Source of the DNA: Candidatus Acetothermia bacterium | GTDB taxonomy: Bacteria; Bipolaricaulota; Bipolaricaulia; RBG-16-55-9; JANLFV01 | Assembly: GCA_028275195.1 (NCBI GenBank) | Contig: JAPWVC010000076.1 | Coordinates: forward strand, 1 to 6,231 | DNA length: 6,231 bases | Direction of reading: 5' to 3' | Shown: piece by piece, positions 1-5,725 of the stretch | How positions within the stretch are numbered: the first letter of the stretch is position 1 | Layout of the letters: each line of letters starts with the position of its first letter | Translations under genes and position numbers: made by a program | Notes under the pieces: model-generated | The model's database searches: none | Told to the model about the DNA's origin: nothing | Seen by the model: only the letters and a program-made list of their open reading frames with translations

Positions 1-1311
1 GTAGAACCCGAGGTAATAGTCGATCAGGCCCTGGAGGAGCCCCTTCCGCTTGAAGACGAAGACATTCGGCCCGAACCCGCCATACTTGTCCTCATAATAG
101 GTGATCGAGAGGTATTGGGCGAAGCCCTCGCTCAGGAAGTTCTCGGCGTTGAAGTCCACTCCGGCCCCGATCCCGAACCACATGTGGGCCAGCTCATGGG
201 CTAGGACATACTCGGTGAACCGGTCGAGCATCCCCGGGACGGCGAGGTCCTTCTCCCGGAACCAGGAGTCCCCCAGGATGATCAGCCCGTCGGCCCCCAT
301 CCCGAAGAAGCCCCGGGCGGAGGACTCCACGATCGCCAGCCGCCTCCGGCCGTAGGGGCCATACCGCTCGTTGTAGTAGCCGAGGATCTCCGCGGCATAG
401 GTGGCGAGCAGCCGAGCCGGGGCCTCATGGTCCGGGAGGTAGTAGACCTCGATCTTAGTCTTGGCCCCTTGCTGCTCGAGGTCGAGGGCATAGCTTGAGA
501 ACTCCGGCCCGGCGCTGAAGGGGATCGAGCGGACCGGGCGGGTATTGCTCAGCCGGAAGGTCCGCCGGTCCCCTTCCTCCTTGAGGAGGGCCTGTTCCTC
601 CGCCCCGGAGGCCAGGACATAGCCCTTCGGGAGGGTCAGCTCCGCCTCATACCAAGCCGCGGGGAGCGCGAACCTGAAATATCCCTCCGGTGGCGGCTGG
701 GGGAAGCCCTCGCCCAGGCCCTCAGCGGGGAGGGCGATCGGGTTCCACCCGAACCGCCAGGTGAAGATCTCACGGTGATGGCACTGGTCCCCGACGGTCA
801 TCGCCGGGAACTTGGTGAGGAAGGCGAGCTTGACGCTCGCGGTCTGGCCCGGCCCGAGCGGCTCAGCGAGCCGGACCCGGAGGATCGTATCCTTCAGGGA
901 GTAGGTTTGTAGCTCCGGCGGGGACTCCAGCAGCTCATACTCCAGCCGCTCCCCCGTCGGGGCCGTCACCTCTTCGACCTTCAGGTAGGCGGGGTCGAAG
1001 CCGTCCCAATACTGCTCATCAATATAGGAGCCATCGAGGTAGGGGTTCCTCTCCCGGCCGAAGTTGGGGAAGAGAAGGAAGTAGATCGAGTCGAGAGGGG
1101 CCGTAGAGTCATTATAATATTCGACTATCTCCTCCCCGGAGAGGGTCCGGGCCTGGGGGTCGAGCTGGACTTGGAGGGTATAGCGGGAGTAGCCCCCCTC
1201 CTCCGTTTTGGCTTGGGCTTGAGCATGGGCCGGGAGGGGGAGCATAGCGAGCAGGACCAAGAGGGGGAGGGCCAGCAGGGGCGGGATGAGCCTCTTCCTC
1301 CGCATCAGCAT
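1..1311 (-). CDS. Secreted M1-family zinc metallopeptidase (3' part beyond window)
   Basis: Predicted zinc-dependent peptidase of the M1 (gluzincin) family, acting outside the cytoplasm. The visible 437 residues read open from an ATG at 1311 to the window edge, so the C-terminus is missing. Residues 1-30 are a signal peptide: LMRRKR, then a leucine-rich hydrophobic stretch, then AHA before QA. There is no lipobox cysteine. Residues about 35-250 look like the beta-rich M1 N-terminal domain. The zinc site is HELAHMWFG at 372-380, with the third ligand Glu395 in NFLSEGFAQY, which fits HEXXH-x18-E exactly. The usual GAMEN exopeptidase motif aligns with GMGADG at 337-342 and lacks its glutamate, so classic aminopeptidase activity is uncertain. 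The catalytic Tyr expected some 80-90 residues after HEXXH lies beyond the edge. The start is supported by AAGGAGGAG (1326-1318) and a promoter just upstream. Family assignment is firm; the substrate is unknown. Confidence 0.88.
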   Translation of the reverse strand, partial: MLMRRKRLIPPLLALPLLVLLAMLPLPAHAQAQAKTEEGGYSRYTLQVQLDPQARTLSGEEIVEYYNDSTAPLDSIYFLLFPNFGRERNPYLDGSYIDEQYWDGFDPAYLKVEEVTAPTGERLEYELLESPPELQTYSLKDTILRVRLAEPLGPGQTASVKLAFLTKFPAMTVGDQCHHREIFTWRFGWNPIALPAEGLGEGFPQPPPEGYFRFALPAAWYEAELTLPKGYVLASGAEEQALLKEEGDRRTFRLSNTRPVRSIPFSAGPEFSSYALDLEQQGAKTKIEVYYLPDHEAPARLLATYAAEILGYYNERYGPYGRRRLAIVESSARGFFGMGADGLIILGDSWFREKDLAVPGMLDRFTEYVLAHELAHMWFGIGAGVDFNAENFLSEGFAQYLSITYYEDKYGGFGPNVFVFKRKGLLQGLIDYYLGFY

Positions 1312-1340
1312 GATGATCTCCTCCTTGAGCGAGATGCCAA

Positions 1341-1369
1341 ATTATAGGGGGAGCGCCCGCTCCCTTCAA
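1341..1369 (-). promoter_or_regulatory. Sigma70-like promoter of the M1 peptidase gene
   Basis: Reading the minus strand, TTGAAG (1369-1364) and a perfect TATAAT (1346-1341) are separated by 17 bp. The expected transcription start is near 1334, which gives a leader of about 23 nt carrying the AAGGAGGAG ribosome binding site before the ATG at 1311. The promoter lies in the short gap after the CorC-like gene, so the peptidase can be transcribed on its own. Confidence 0.65.
1349..1364 (-). terminator. Inverted repeat, possible terminator of the CorC-like gene
   Basis: On the minus strand GGGAGC-GGGC-GCTCCC forms a 6-bp GC-rich stem (7 bp if the loop tightens to 2 nt) starting 14 nt after the CorC-like stop codon. 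It is followed by CCTATAATTT, a weak T-rich tail. The stem fills the -35/-10 spacer of the next gene's promoter, so it may be a terminator, an operator, or both. The tail is poorer in T than in a strong intrinsic terminator. Confidence 0.35.
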
Positions 1370-1377
1370 CTCGCGAC

Positions 1378-2664
1378 TCAGGCGGCTCCCTCTCCCTCCG
1401 GCCCGCCCGCCTCGGGGAGGAGCTCGAGCCGGACCTTGAGGATCTCCCGCTCGCTCGCCTCCTCGACCGTGAGCTTCACCCGACCGATCTGGACCGCCTC
1501 CCCCTCCTCGGGGATGTCCTCGAACCGCGCGAGCAGGAGCCCGCTGATCGTCACCCCCTCATCGAGGGGCAATTCCAGCCCGAGCTTCTCATTGATGAGG
1601 TCGATCTCCGCGTCCCCGTCGATGAGGAACTCCCGCTCCGCGACCCGCTGGATCAACTGCTCCGGGCGGTCGTATTCGTCTTCGATCTCCCCGACGATCT
1701 CCTCCAGGATGTCTTCCAGGGTGACGATCCCGGCCATCCCCCCGAACTCGTCCACCACCACGGCCATGTGCTGGTGGGCCCGTTGGAAGTCCCGCAAGAG
1801 CTCGTTGATCGGGCGGGTCGTCGAGGTGTAAAAAGGCGGGCGGAGGAGCTCCCGAAGGGACTGGCCTTCCCGGGCCTGGAGGAGGTCCTTGGCATAGAGG
1901 AACCCGACCACATTGTCCCGATCCCCCTCGTATGCGGGGTAGCGGGAGTGGCGCTCTTTCGCCATGAATTCCTTCGCCTCCTCTAGAGGGGTATTGATCT
2001 CAATCGCCTTCACCTCGGTCCGGGGGACCATCACCTGCTCCGCCGCCAGGTCATCGTAGGTGAAGATCCGCTTGATCATCTCCACATCCTCCTTCTCCAG
2101 GAGCCCTCTCTCCCGGCTGATCTCGATGAGGTATTTGATCTGCTCCTCGCTCACCCCCGGCTGCTCCTTCCCTTGGAAGGAGCGCGGGAGGAGCTTGATC
2201 AGGGCCCCGGCCAGCCCGCGGAAGAGGTGGACCAGCGGCCTAAGGAGGCGGCTGAGGAGGTAGACCGGCCAGATCACGGCCAGGGTGAGCCGCTCAGGGT
2301 GGTTCTTCGCCAGGCTCTTGGGGGTGATCTCCCCCAAGGCCAACAGGTAGAGCGTGACCAGGACGGTCGCCACCAGGCCCGCCTGGGCCCCCGTGAGATA
2401 GGGCCGGAAGAGCTGGATAGAGAGGACGGTAGCGATCGAGGCGGCCAGCAGGTTGACAAAGTTATTGGCGATCAAGAGGGCGGTGATCAGGGTATTCGGA
2501 TCATCACGCAAGGCCCGGAGGGCCTTCCCCTTCCGCGGATGGGCCTTAATTAGATACTCCAAGCGCGCCCGGCCCATCGATGTGAGGGCCGTCTCGGAGG
2601 CGGAAAAGAAAGCTGAGAGGACCACGAGCAAGAGGAGGAGGACAACCCCCCAAGTGAGGCTCAT
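1378..2664 (-). CDS. CNNM/CorC (hemolysin C-like) membrane protein with CBS pair
   Basis: Inner-membrane protein of the CNNM/CorC family (DUF21 - CBS pair - CorC_HlyC), whose members are linked to Mg2+/Co2+ efflux or transport; the old hemolysin label is historical. The 428 residues show the full architecture. The transmembrane domain (about 1-165) has the family signatures SAFFSASETALTS (17-29) and GEITPKSLAK (111-120). A linker and CBS 1 follow, with MVPRTEV (212-218) and RHSRYPAYEG (238-247). CBS 2 covers about 275-330 and ends in VVDEFGGMAGIVTLEDILEE (303-322) and GEIEDEYD (325-332). The C-terminal CorC_HlyC domain (about 338-418) contains FLIDGDAEIDLINE and VTISGLLL. The length is normal for the family and nothing looks broken. 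The ATG at 2664 has GAGGTG (2678-2673) 8 nt upstream. The ion specificity cannot be read from the sequence. Confidence 0.93.
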   Translation of the reverse strand: MSLTWGVVLLLLLVVLSAFFSASETALTSMGRARLEYLIKAHPRKGKALRALRDDPNTLITALLIANNFVNLLAASIATVLSIQLFRPYLTGAQAGLVATVLVTLYLLALGEITPKSLAKNHPERLTLAVIWPVYLLSRLLRPLVHLFRGLAGALIKLLPRSFQGKEQPGVSEEQIKYLIEISRERGLLEKEDVEMIKRIFTYDDLAAEQVMVPRTEVKAIEINTPLEEAKEFMAKERHSRYPAYEGDRDNVVGFLYAKDLLQAREGQSLRELLRPPFYTSTTRPINELLRDFQRAHQHMAVVVDEFGGMAGIVTLEDILEEIVGEIEDEYDRPEQLIQRVAEREFLIDGDAEIDLINEKLGLELPLDEGVTISGLLLARFEDIPEEGEAVQIGRVKLTVEEASEREILKVRLELLPEAGGPEGEGAA

Positions 2665-2684
2665 CGGCTATACACCTCAGCTTT

Positions 2685-2712
2685 ATTATAATGCTCGGCC
2701 GGGGGGCTGCAA
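2685..2712 (-). promoter_or_regulatory. Probable promoter of the CorC-like gene
   Basis: On the minus strand a perfect TATAAT (2690-2685) lies 16 bp downstream of TTGCAG (2712-2707), a weak -35 match. The predicted start near 2678 leaves a leader of about 14 nt, so the GAGGTG ribosome binding site would sit at the very 5' end of the transcript. The -35 overlaps the palindrome at 2711-2722. Confidence 0.5.
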
Positions 2713-2722
2713 CCTTAAGGTT
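2711..2722. promoter_or_regulatory. 12-bp perfect palindrome in the divergent control region
   Basis: AACCTTAAGGTT is a perfect inverted repeat in the 128-bp gap between two divergent genes, overlapping the -35 hexamer of the CorC-like gene. A second, shorter inverted repeat, CGATC-C-GATCG (2734-2744), lies 9 bp before the -35 of ffh. The positions suit a repressor or dual regulator site, but no regulator gene is in view. Confidence 0.35.
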
Positions 2723-2753
2723 AGCGGCCCTATCGATCCGATCGAGTCGGAAG

Positions 2754-2782
2754 TTGACGGCCCTCCCGATTTTTCCTAGAAT
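2754..2782 (+). promoter_or_regulatory. Sigma70-like promoter of ffh, giving a near-leaderless mRNA
   Basis: TTGACG (2754-2759) and TAGAAT (2777-2782) each match the consensus at 5 of 6 positions and have the optimal 17-bp spacer. Transcription should begin around 2788-2790, only 3-5 nt before the ffh ATG at 2793. No Shine-Dalgarno sequence precedes that ATG. The promoter may also drive the genes behind ffh. Confidence 0.7.
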
Positions 2783-2792
2783 CCGGCTGGCG

Positions 2793-4136
2793 ATGTTCGA
2801 CTCCCTAGCCCAGCGGCTGACGGAGGTCCTGACCAAGCTCCGCCGGAAGGGGCGGCTCACCCGGTCTGATGTGGAGGAGGGCCTGCGGGAGGTCCGCCGG
2901 GTCCTCCTGGAGGCCGATGTCAATTACAAGGTCGCCAAGAGCTTCACCGAGCGGGTGGCCGCGAAGGCTCTCGGCCAGGAGGTTTTAGAGAGCCTGACCC
3001 CCGGCCAGCAGTTGATCAAGATCATCAAGGACGAGCTGACCGCGACGATGGGCGGGAAAGGGGCGGAGCTCGACCTCTCGGCCAGGGGGGCGGGTCTCCC
3101 GGCCATCATCATGCTCGTCGGGCTCCAGGGTTCGGGGAAGACCACGACCGCGGGGAAGCTGGCCCACTACCTGGTGAGGAAGGGGCGGGCCAAGCGCCCC
3201 CTGCTCGTCTGCACCGACATCTACCGCCCCGCGGCGGGGGAGCAGCTCCGCCAGCTCGCGGCCCGGCTCGGCTACGCCTACCACGGCCCCGAGCCCGAGA
3301 GGGATGACCCGCTCTCGCCGCTGGCGCTCGCCCAGGGAGCGGTCGAGCGGGCGAGGGCCGAGGGGTTCGACCTCGTGGTCCTGGACACCGCGGGGAGGCT
3401 CCAGATCGATGAGCCGATGATGGAGGAGCTGGAGGTATTAGCAGGGGAAATCAGGCCCCAAGAGGTCCTCTTGGTCGCGGACGCCATGACCGGCCAGGAG
3501 GCCCTCTCGATCGCCGGGGAGTTCCATCGCCGGCTCAGGCTCACCGGGATCATCCTCACCAAGATGGACGGGGACGCCCGTGGCGGGGCGGCCCTCTCGA
3601 TGGTCGAGGTCACAGGGGTCCCGATCAAGTTCATCGGGACCGGGGAGGGGCTCGAGGCCCTCGAGCCGTTCCATCCCGAGCGGCTGGCTGGCCGGATCCT
3701 GGGGATGGGGGACCTCCTCTCGCTCATCGAGGAGGCGGAAGAGCGGCTCGACCGCAAAAGGGCCGAGGAGCTGGCCGAGCGGCTGGTGAAGGAGGAGTTC
3801 ACCCTCCAAGATTTCCTGGACCAATTGAGGCAGGTCCGCCGGCTCGGGCCGCTCGAGCGGATCATGGAGAAGCTCCCCGGGGCCGGCCACATCCGGGTCG
3901 AGGAGAAGGAGCTGATCAAGGTCGAGGCGATCATCAACTCCATGACCCGGGAGGAGCGGCTCAACCCCCAGATCATCGACGGCTCAAGGAAGCGGCGGAT
4001 CGCCCGTGGGAGCGGGACCCAGGTGAGCGAGGTCAACCGGCTCCTCAAGCGGTTCAACGAGGCGAGAAGGATGATGAAGCAGTTGGGGAAGCTGGGGAAG
4101 CGCGGGAAGCTGCCCTTGGAGGAGCTGCCATTCTGA
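2793..4136 (+). CDS. ffh: Signal recognition particle protein Ffh (SRP54)
   Basis: GTPase subunit of the signal recognition particle. With 4.5S RNA it binds signal sequences emerging from the ribosome and hands the complex to FtsY at the membrane. The 447 residues hold an N domain (1-90, starting MFDSLAQRL), a G domain with P-loop GLQGSGKTT (110-118), DTAGR (198-202), TKMDGDARGG (256-265) and GTGEGLE (282-288), and an M domain (about 325-430) with the RNA-binding SRKRRIARGSG (398-408). An open frame reaches back to an ATG at 2691, but those 34 extra residues have no family counterpart and span the promoter, so the ATG at 2793 is preferred. It gives the family's normal N-terminus. The M domain holds only four methionines (358, 384, 427, 428), with Leu, Ile and Val elsewhere, as I recall for thermophile Ffh proteins. 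Confidence 0.97.
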   Translation: MFDSLAQRLTEVLTKLRRKGRLTRSDVEEGLREVRRVLLEADVNYKVAKSFTERVAAKALGQEVLESLTPGQQLIKIIKDELTATMGGKGAELDLSARGAGLPAIIMLVGLQGSGKTTTAGKLAHYLVRKGRAKRPLLVCTDIYRPAAGEQLRQLAARLGYAYHGPEPERDDPLSPLALAQGAVERARAEGFDLVVLDTAGRLQIDEPMMEELEVLAGEIRPQEVLLVADAMTGQEALSIAGEFHRRLRLTGIILTKMDGDARGGAALSMVEVTGVPIKFIGTGEGLEALEPFHPERLAGRILGMGDLLSLIEEAEERLDRKRAEELAERLVKEEFTLQDFLDQLRQVRRLGPLERIMEKLPGAGHIRVEEKELIKVEAIINSMTREERLNPQIIDGSRKRRIARGSGTQVSEVNRLLKRFNEARRMMKQLGKLGKRGKLPLEELPF

Positions 4137-4182
4137 CCGAGCTAAACTTGAGGGAGAGGCGGAGTAAGGGGGGAAAGGGGAA

Positions 4183-4205
4183 CTCGATCGAATCGAGAAG
4201 GAGGT
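4183..4205 (+). promoter_or_regulatory. rpsP ribosome binding site abutted by a small hairpin
   Basis: AAGGAGGT (4198-4205) is the strongest Shine-Dalgarno in the window, and its GGAGG core lies 4 nt before the rpsP ATG. Directly before it, CTCGAT-CGA-ATCGAG (4183-4197) can form a 6-bp stem with a 3-nt loop. A purine-rich run (4150-4182) precedes the stem. The hairpin leaves the Shine-Dalgarno unpaired and could tune initiation or 5' stability; that role is a guess. Confidence 0.55.
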
Positions 4206-4208
4206 CTC

Positions 4209-4484
4209 ATGGCGGTGAAGATCAGATTGAAGCGGATCGGGAGGCGGGGCCAGCCGAGCTACCGCCTGGTGGTGGTCGAGGAGGCCCGCCCACGCGGCGG
4301 GGAGGTCGTCGAGGACCTAGGGTTCTTCAATCCCGTGAGGGACGAGCTGACGGTCGATAAGGAGCGGGCCCTCGCCTGGCTCCTTAGGGGGGCCAGGCCG
4401 AGCGAGACCGCGAGGAGCCTCCTCTCCCGCCTCGGGGTGATGGAGGAGTGGCATAAGGCCAAGGCCGGCAAGCCAGCAAGTTAG
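4209..4484 (+). CDS. rpsP: 30S ribosomal protein S16
   Basis: Structural and assembly protein of the small ribosomal subunit body, bound to 16S rRNA. The 91 residues start with the nearly invariant MAVKIRLKRIGRRGQPSYRL (1-20). They continue with the S16 strand-turn region ending in DLGFFNP (36-42), where many homologues have IGxYNP, and the helix GARPSETARSLLSRLGV (61-77), which matches the usual GAxPTxTVxxLL element. The length is normal for the family. The gene follows ffh after 72 bp and is followed by khpA after 49 bp, on the same strand, a common bacterial arrangement. The start is fixed by both the family N-terminus and the strong Shine-Dalgarno. Confidence 0.97.
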   Translation: MAVKIRLKRIGRRGQPSYRLVVVEEARPRGGEVVEDLGFFNPVRDELTVDKERALAWLLRGARPSETARSLLSRLGVMEEWHKAKAGKPAS

Positions 4485-4491
4485 GTTAAAT

Positions 4492-4507
4492 GGCCGGCTC
4501 CGCGGCC
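4492..4507 (+). other. Short GC hairpin in the rpsP-khpA spacer
   Basis: GGCCG-GCTCCG-CGGCC can fold as a 5-bp stem with a 6-nt loop, 8 nt after the rpsP stop. No T tract follows (TGCCAACATATTAG), so it is not a convincing intrinsic terminator. It could lessen read-through, shield the rpsP 3' end, or be a chance product of GC-rich sequence. Confidence 0.25.
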
Positions 4508-4520
4508 TGCCAACATATTA

Positions 4521-4533
4521 GCGTGCGCACAAG
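4521..4533 (+). repeat. Intergenic TGYGCAC motif, copy 1 (before khpA)
   Basis: GCGTGCGCACAAG contains the palindrome GTGCGCAC and abuts the khpA ATG. It takes the place where a ribosome binding site would be expected; none is seen. It resembles copy 3 after trmD, which reads GCGTGC-ATGT-GCACAAG, that is, the same flanks with four extra bases between. Confidence 0.4.
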
Positions 4534-4764
4534 ATGCTAAAAGAGCTCCTGCAATACCTCGTCGCGGGGGTGGTCGAGCAGCCGGAGAAGGTGAAGATCG
4601 ACCATATCTCGACCCCCAAGGTCGAGCTCTTCTACCTCTCCGTCCCCAAGCAGGACTTGGGCCGGCTCCTCGGGCGGGAGGGGCGGACCGTCGAGGCGAT
4701 CCGGACCGTGATGGACCATGTGGCGGCCAAGCTGGGGAAGGAGACGGTCGTCGATGTGCTATAA
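4534..4764 (+). CDS. khpA: KH-domain RNA-binding protein KhpA
   Basis: Small cytoplasmic RNA-binding protein. In Firmicutes KhpA pairs with KhpB and binds many RNAs, affecting cell division and elongation; its role in this organism is not known. The 76 residues make one KH domain: MLKELLQYLVAGVVEQPEKV at the N-terminus, a central strand region, then the RNA-contacting GxxG loop as GREG (47-50) inside LGRLLGREGRTVEAIR (42-57), and a final helix and strand ending VVDVL. Length and position between rpsP and trmD are the family norm. The ATG at 4534 matches the usual N-terminus but has no Shine-Dalgarno; instead GTGCGCACAAG touches it. Confidence 0.93.
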   Translation: MLKELLQYLVAGVVEQPEKVKIDHISTPKVELFYLSVPKQDLGRLLGREGRTVEAIRTVMDHVAAKLGKETVVDVL

Positions 4765-4772
4765 AGCGCTAA

Positions 4773-4784
4773 CATGCGCACGAG
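4773..4784 (+). repeat. Intergenic TGYGCAC motif, copy 2 (before trmD)
   Basis: CATGCGCACGAG lies in the 26-bp khpA-trmD spacer and shares TGCGCAC-R-AG with the copy before khpA. Its last bases merge with GAGG (4782-4785), the only ribosome-binding-site-like sequence before the trmD ATG. Confidence 0.35.
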
Positions 4785-4790
4785 GCTAGG

Positions 4791-5477
4791 ATGCGGATCG
4801 ACATCTTGACGATCTTCCCGGAGATGCTCGAGGGCTTCTTCTCCGCCGGGGTGATCGGCCAGGCCCGGGAGAAGGGGTTGATCGAGATAAATTTGCATAA
4901 CCTCCGGGACTTCACGACCGATAAGCATCGGACGGTCGACGACCGGCCCTACGGCGGCGGGCCGGGGATGGTCTTAAAGCCCGAGCCGTTCTTCCGCGGG
5001 GTCGAACACATCCGCGCCCAGCTCCCACCGGGCACAAAGCCCAGGGTGATCCTCCTCTCCGCAAGCGGGCGGCTCTTCACCCAGAAGTTGGCCAAGGAGC
5101 TAGCAAAAGAAGCGAGCCTGATCCTCCTCTGCGGCCGCTACGAAGGGGTGGACGAGCGGGTCCTCGAGCTCTGCACCGACGAGCTCTCGATCGGCGACTT
5201 CGTCCTGAGCGGCGGGGAGCTGGCCGCGGCGGTCGTGGCCGAGGCGGTCTGTCGCCTCGTCCCCGGGGTGGTGGGAGACTACGAGTCGGTCAAGGACGAC
5301 GCCTTCTACGACGAGAATCTAGTCGGCCCGCCCCAGTGGACCCGCCCGCCGGTCTATCGCGGCCTGAAGGTCCCGGAGGTCTTGCTCACCGGGGACCATA
5401 AGGAGATCGCGGAGTTCCGCCGCCAGAAGCGGCTGGAGAAGACGGCCAGGAACCGGCCGGATTTATTAAGACGCTAG
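4791..5477 (+). CDS. trmD: tRNA (guanine37-N1)-methyltransferase TrmD
   Basis: SPOUT-class enzyme that uses S-adenosylmethionine to methylate N1 of G37 in tRNAs with a G at position 36, which prevents +1 frameshifting. Residues 1-~160 form the catalytic domain: MRIDILTIFPEML, DDRPYGGGPGM (50-60), and the trefoil-knot cofactor site made of LLSASGRLFTQ (88-98), CGRYEGVDERV (114-124) and SIGDFVLSGGE (133-143). The linker and C-terminal tRNA-binding domain include PQWTRPPVYRG (181-191), where most TrmDs have YTRP, and VPEVLLTGDHKEI (194-206). At 228 residues it is slightly short for the family but complete. ATG 4791 fits the family N-terminus and has GAGG 5 nt upstream. The gene starts 26 bp after khpA, in the place where rimM usually comes first. 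Confidence 0.97.
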   Translation: MRIDILTIFPEMLEGFFSAGVIGQAREKGLIEINLHNLRDFTTDKHRTVDDRPYGGGPGMVLKPEPFFRGVEHIRAQLPPGTKPRVILLSASGRLFTQKLAKELAKEASLILLCGRYEGVDERVLELCTDELSIGDFVLSGGELAAAVVAEAVCRLVPGVVGDYESVKDDAFYDENLVGPPQWTRPPVYRGLKVPEVLLTGDHKEIAEFRRQKRLEKTARNRPDLLRR

Positions 5478-5480
5478 CAA

Positions 5481-5505
5481 GCGTGCATGTGCACAAGTGT
5501 GCACG
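5481..5505 (+). repeat. Intergenic TGYGCAC motif, copy 3 (tandem palindromes after trmD)
   Basis: The 41-bp spacer after trmD holds GCGTGCATGTGCACAAG followed at once by TGTGCACG. Two GTGCAC palindromes (5489-5494 and 5499-5504) can pair across AAGT, and CGTGCA (5482-5487) can pair with TGCACG (5500-5505). The downstream bases are A-rich (GTTAAAAAG), not T-rich, so this is not a plus-strand terminator. Confidence 0.45.
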
Positions 5506-5518
5506 TTAAAAAGAGCCC

Positions 5519-5695
5519 ATGCCCAAGTTCAAGCGCTTCGAGGACATAGATGCCTGGAAGGAAGGTTGTAGGATAGCTCGGAGCTTGGATTATCTCGGAG
5601 CAGAGGAGTCCCAAGAGCTGGTCGACAAGGCCAGGCATATCTCGGCAATGATCGCACGATTGGTGAGTTATATCGAGGGCCGTGAGAACATGTAA
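5519..5695 (+). CDS. Four-helix-bundle (23S rRNA intervening-sequence type) protein, internally shortened
   Basis: A 58-residue frame that matches the two ends of the four-helix-bundle family first seen in 23S rRNA intervening sequences; the function of free-standing members is unknown. Residues 3-21 (KFKRFEDIDAWKEGCRIAR) are the usual first helix, which reads F-x-x-L/I-x-x-W-K in relatives. Residues 23-53 (LDYLGAEESQELVDKARHIS, then AMIARLVSYIE) match the last helix, which in relatives follows 'LGYLSEEE'. The middle, about 60-70 residues including the second and third helices, is absent without a frame break. Codon choice differs sharply: 19 of 58 codons end in A or T, against 3 of the first 58 in the next gene. 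An 8-bp direct repeat CTCGGAGC (5577-5584, 5594-5601) brackets the junction. The ribosome binding site is weak (AAAGAG at 5509-5514). It may be a decaying remnant or a working half-size helical hairpin. The family call is from memory of its pattern. Confidence 0.6.
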   Translation: MPKFKRFEDIDAWKEGCRIARSLDYLGAEESQELVDKARHISAMIARLVSYIEGRENM

Positions 5696-5696
5696 A

Positions 5697-5725
5697 CGCG
5701 GACACGCGCTGACTTGCACACGATC
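5697..5725 (+). repeat. Intergenic TGYGCAC motif, copy 4 (diverged, before the SPOUT gene)
   Basis: The 33-bp spacer contains GCGGACACGCGC and TTGCACACGA, partial matches to the TGYGCAC-R-AG pattern of the other three spacers. It is the least conserved copy. No Shine-Dalgarno is visible before the next ATG. Confidence 0.25.

Noticed and set aside
1112..1369. 85-codon minus-strand frame overlapping the peptidase start
   Set aside because: It lies in a different frame from the peptidase, is low-complexity Pro/Gly, and its start lies upstream of the predicted promoter -10.
1286..1831. 181-codon plus-strand frame opposite the CorC-like gene
   Set aside because: It is a Ser/Arg-rich shadow of a well-supported membrane protein gene on the other strand.
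2687..2692. TATAAT on the plus strand as a second ffh promoter
   Set aside because: It overlaps the minus-strand TATAAT by the symmetry of ATTATAAT, and no acceptable -35 lies 16-18 bp upstream.
2691..2792. N-terminal extension of ffh to an upstream ATG at 2691
   Set aside because: The extra 34 residues are not Ffh-like and run across the promoter elements; MFDSLAQRL from 2793 is the family N-terminus.
3278..4057. 259-codon open frame on the minus strand inside ffh
   Set aside because: It is antisense to an unmistakable Ffh, rich in Ser/Arg as expected for the complement of GC-rich codons, and has no family resemblance.
4148..4360. 70-codon plus-strand frame overlapping the start of rpsP
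   Set aside because: It is a frame-shifted reading of the rpsP leader and coding sequence with highly charged low-complexity content.
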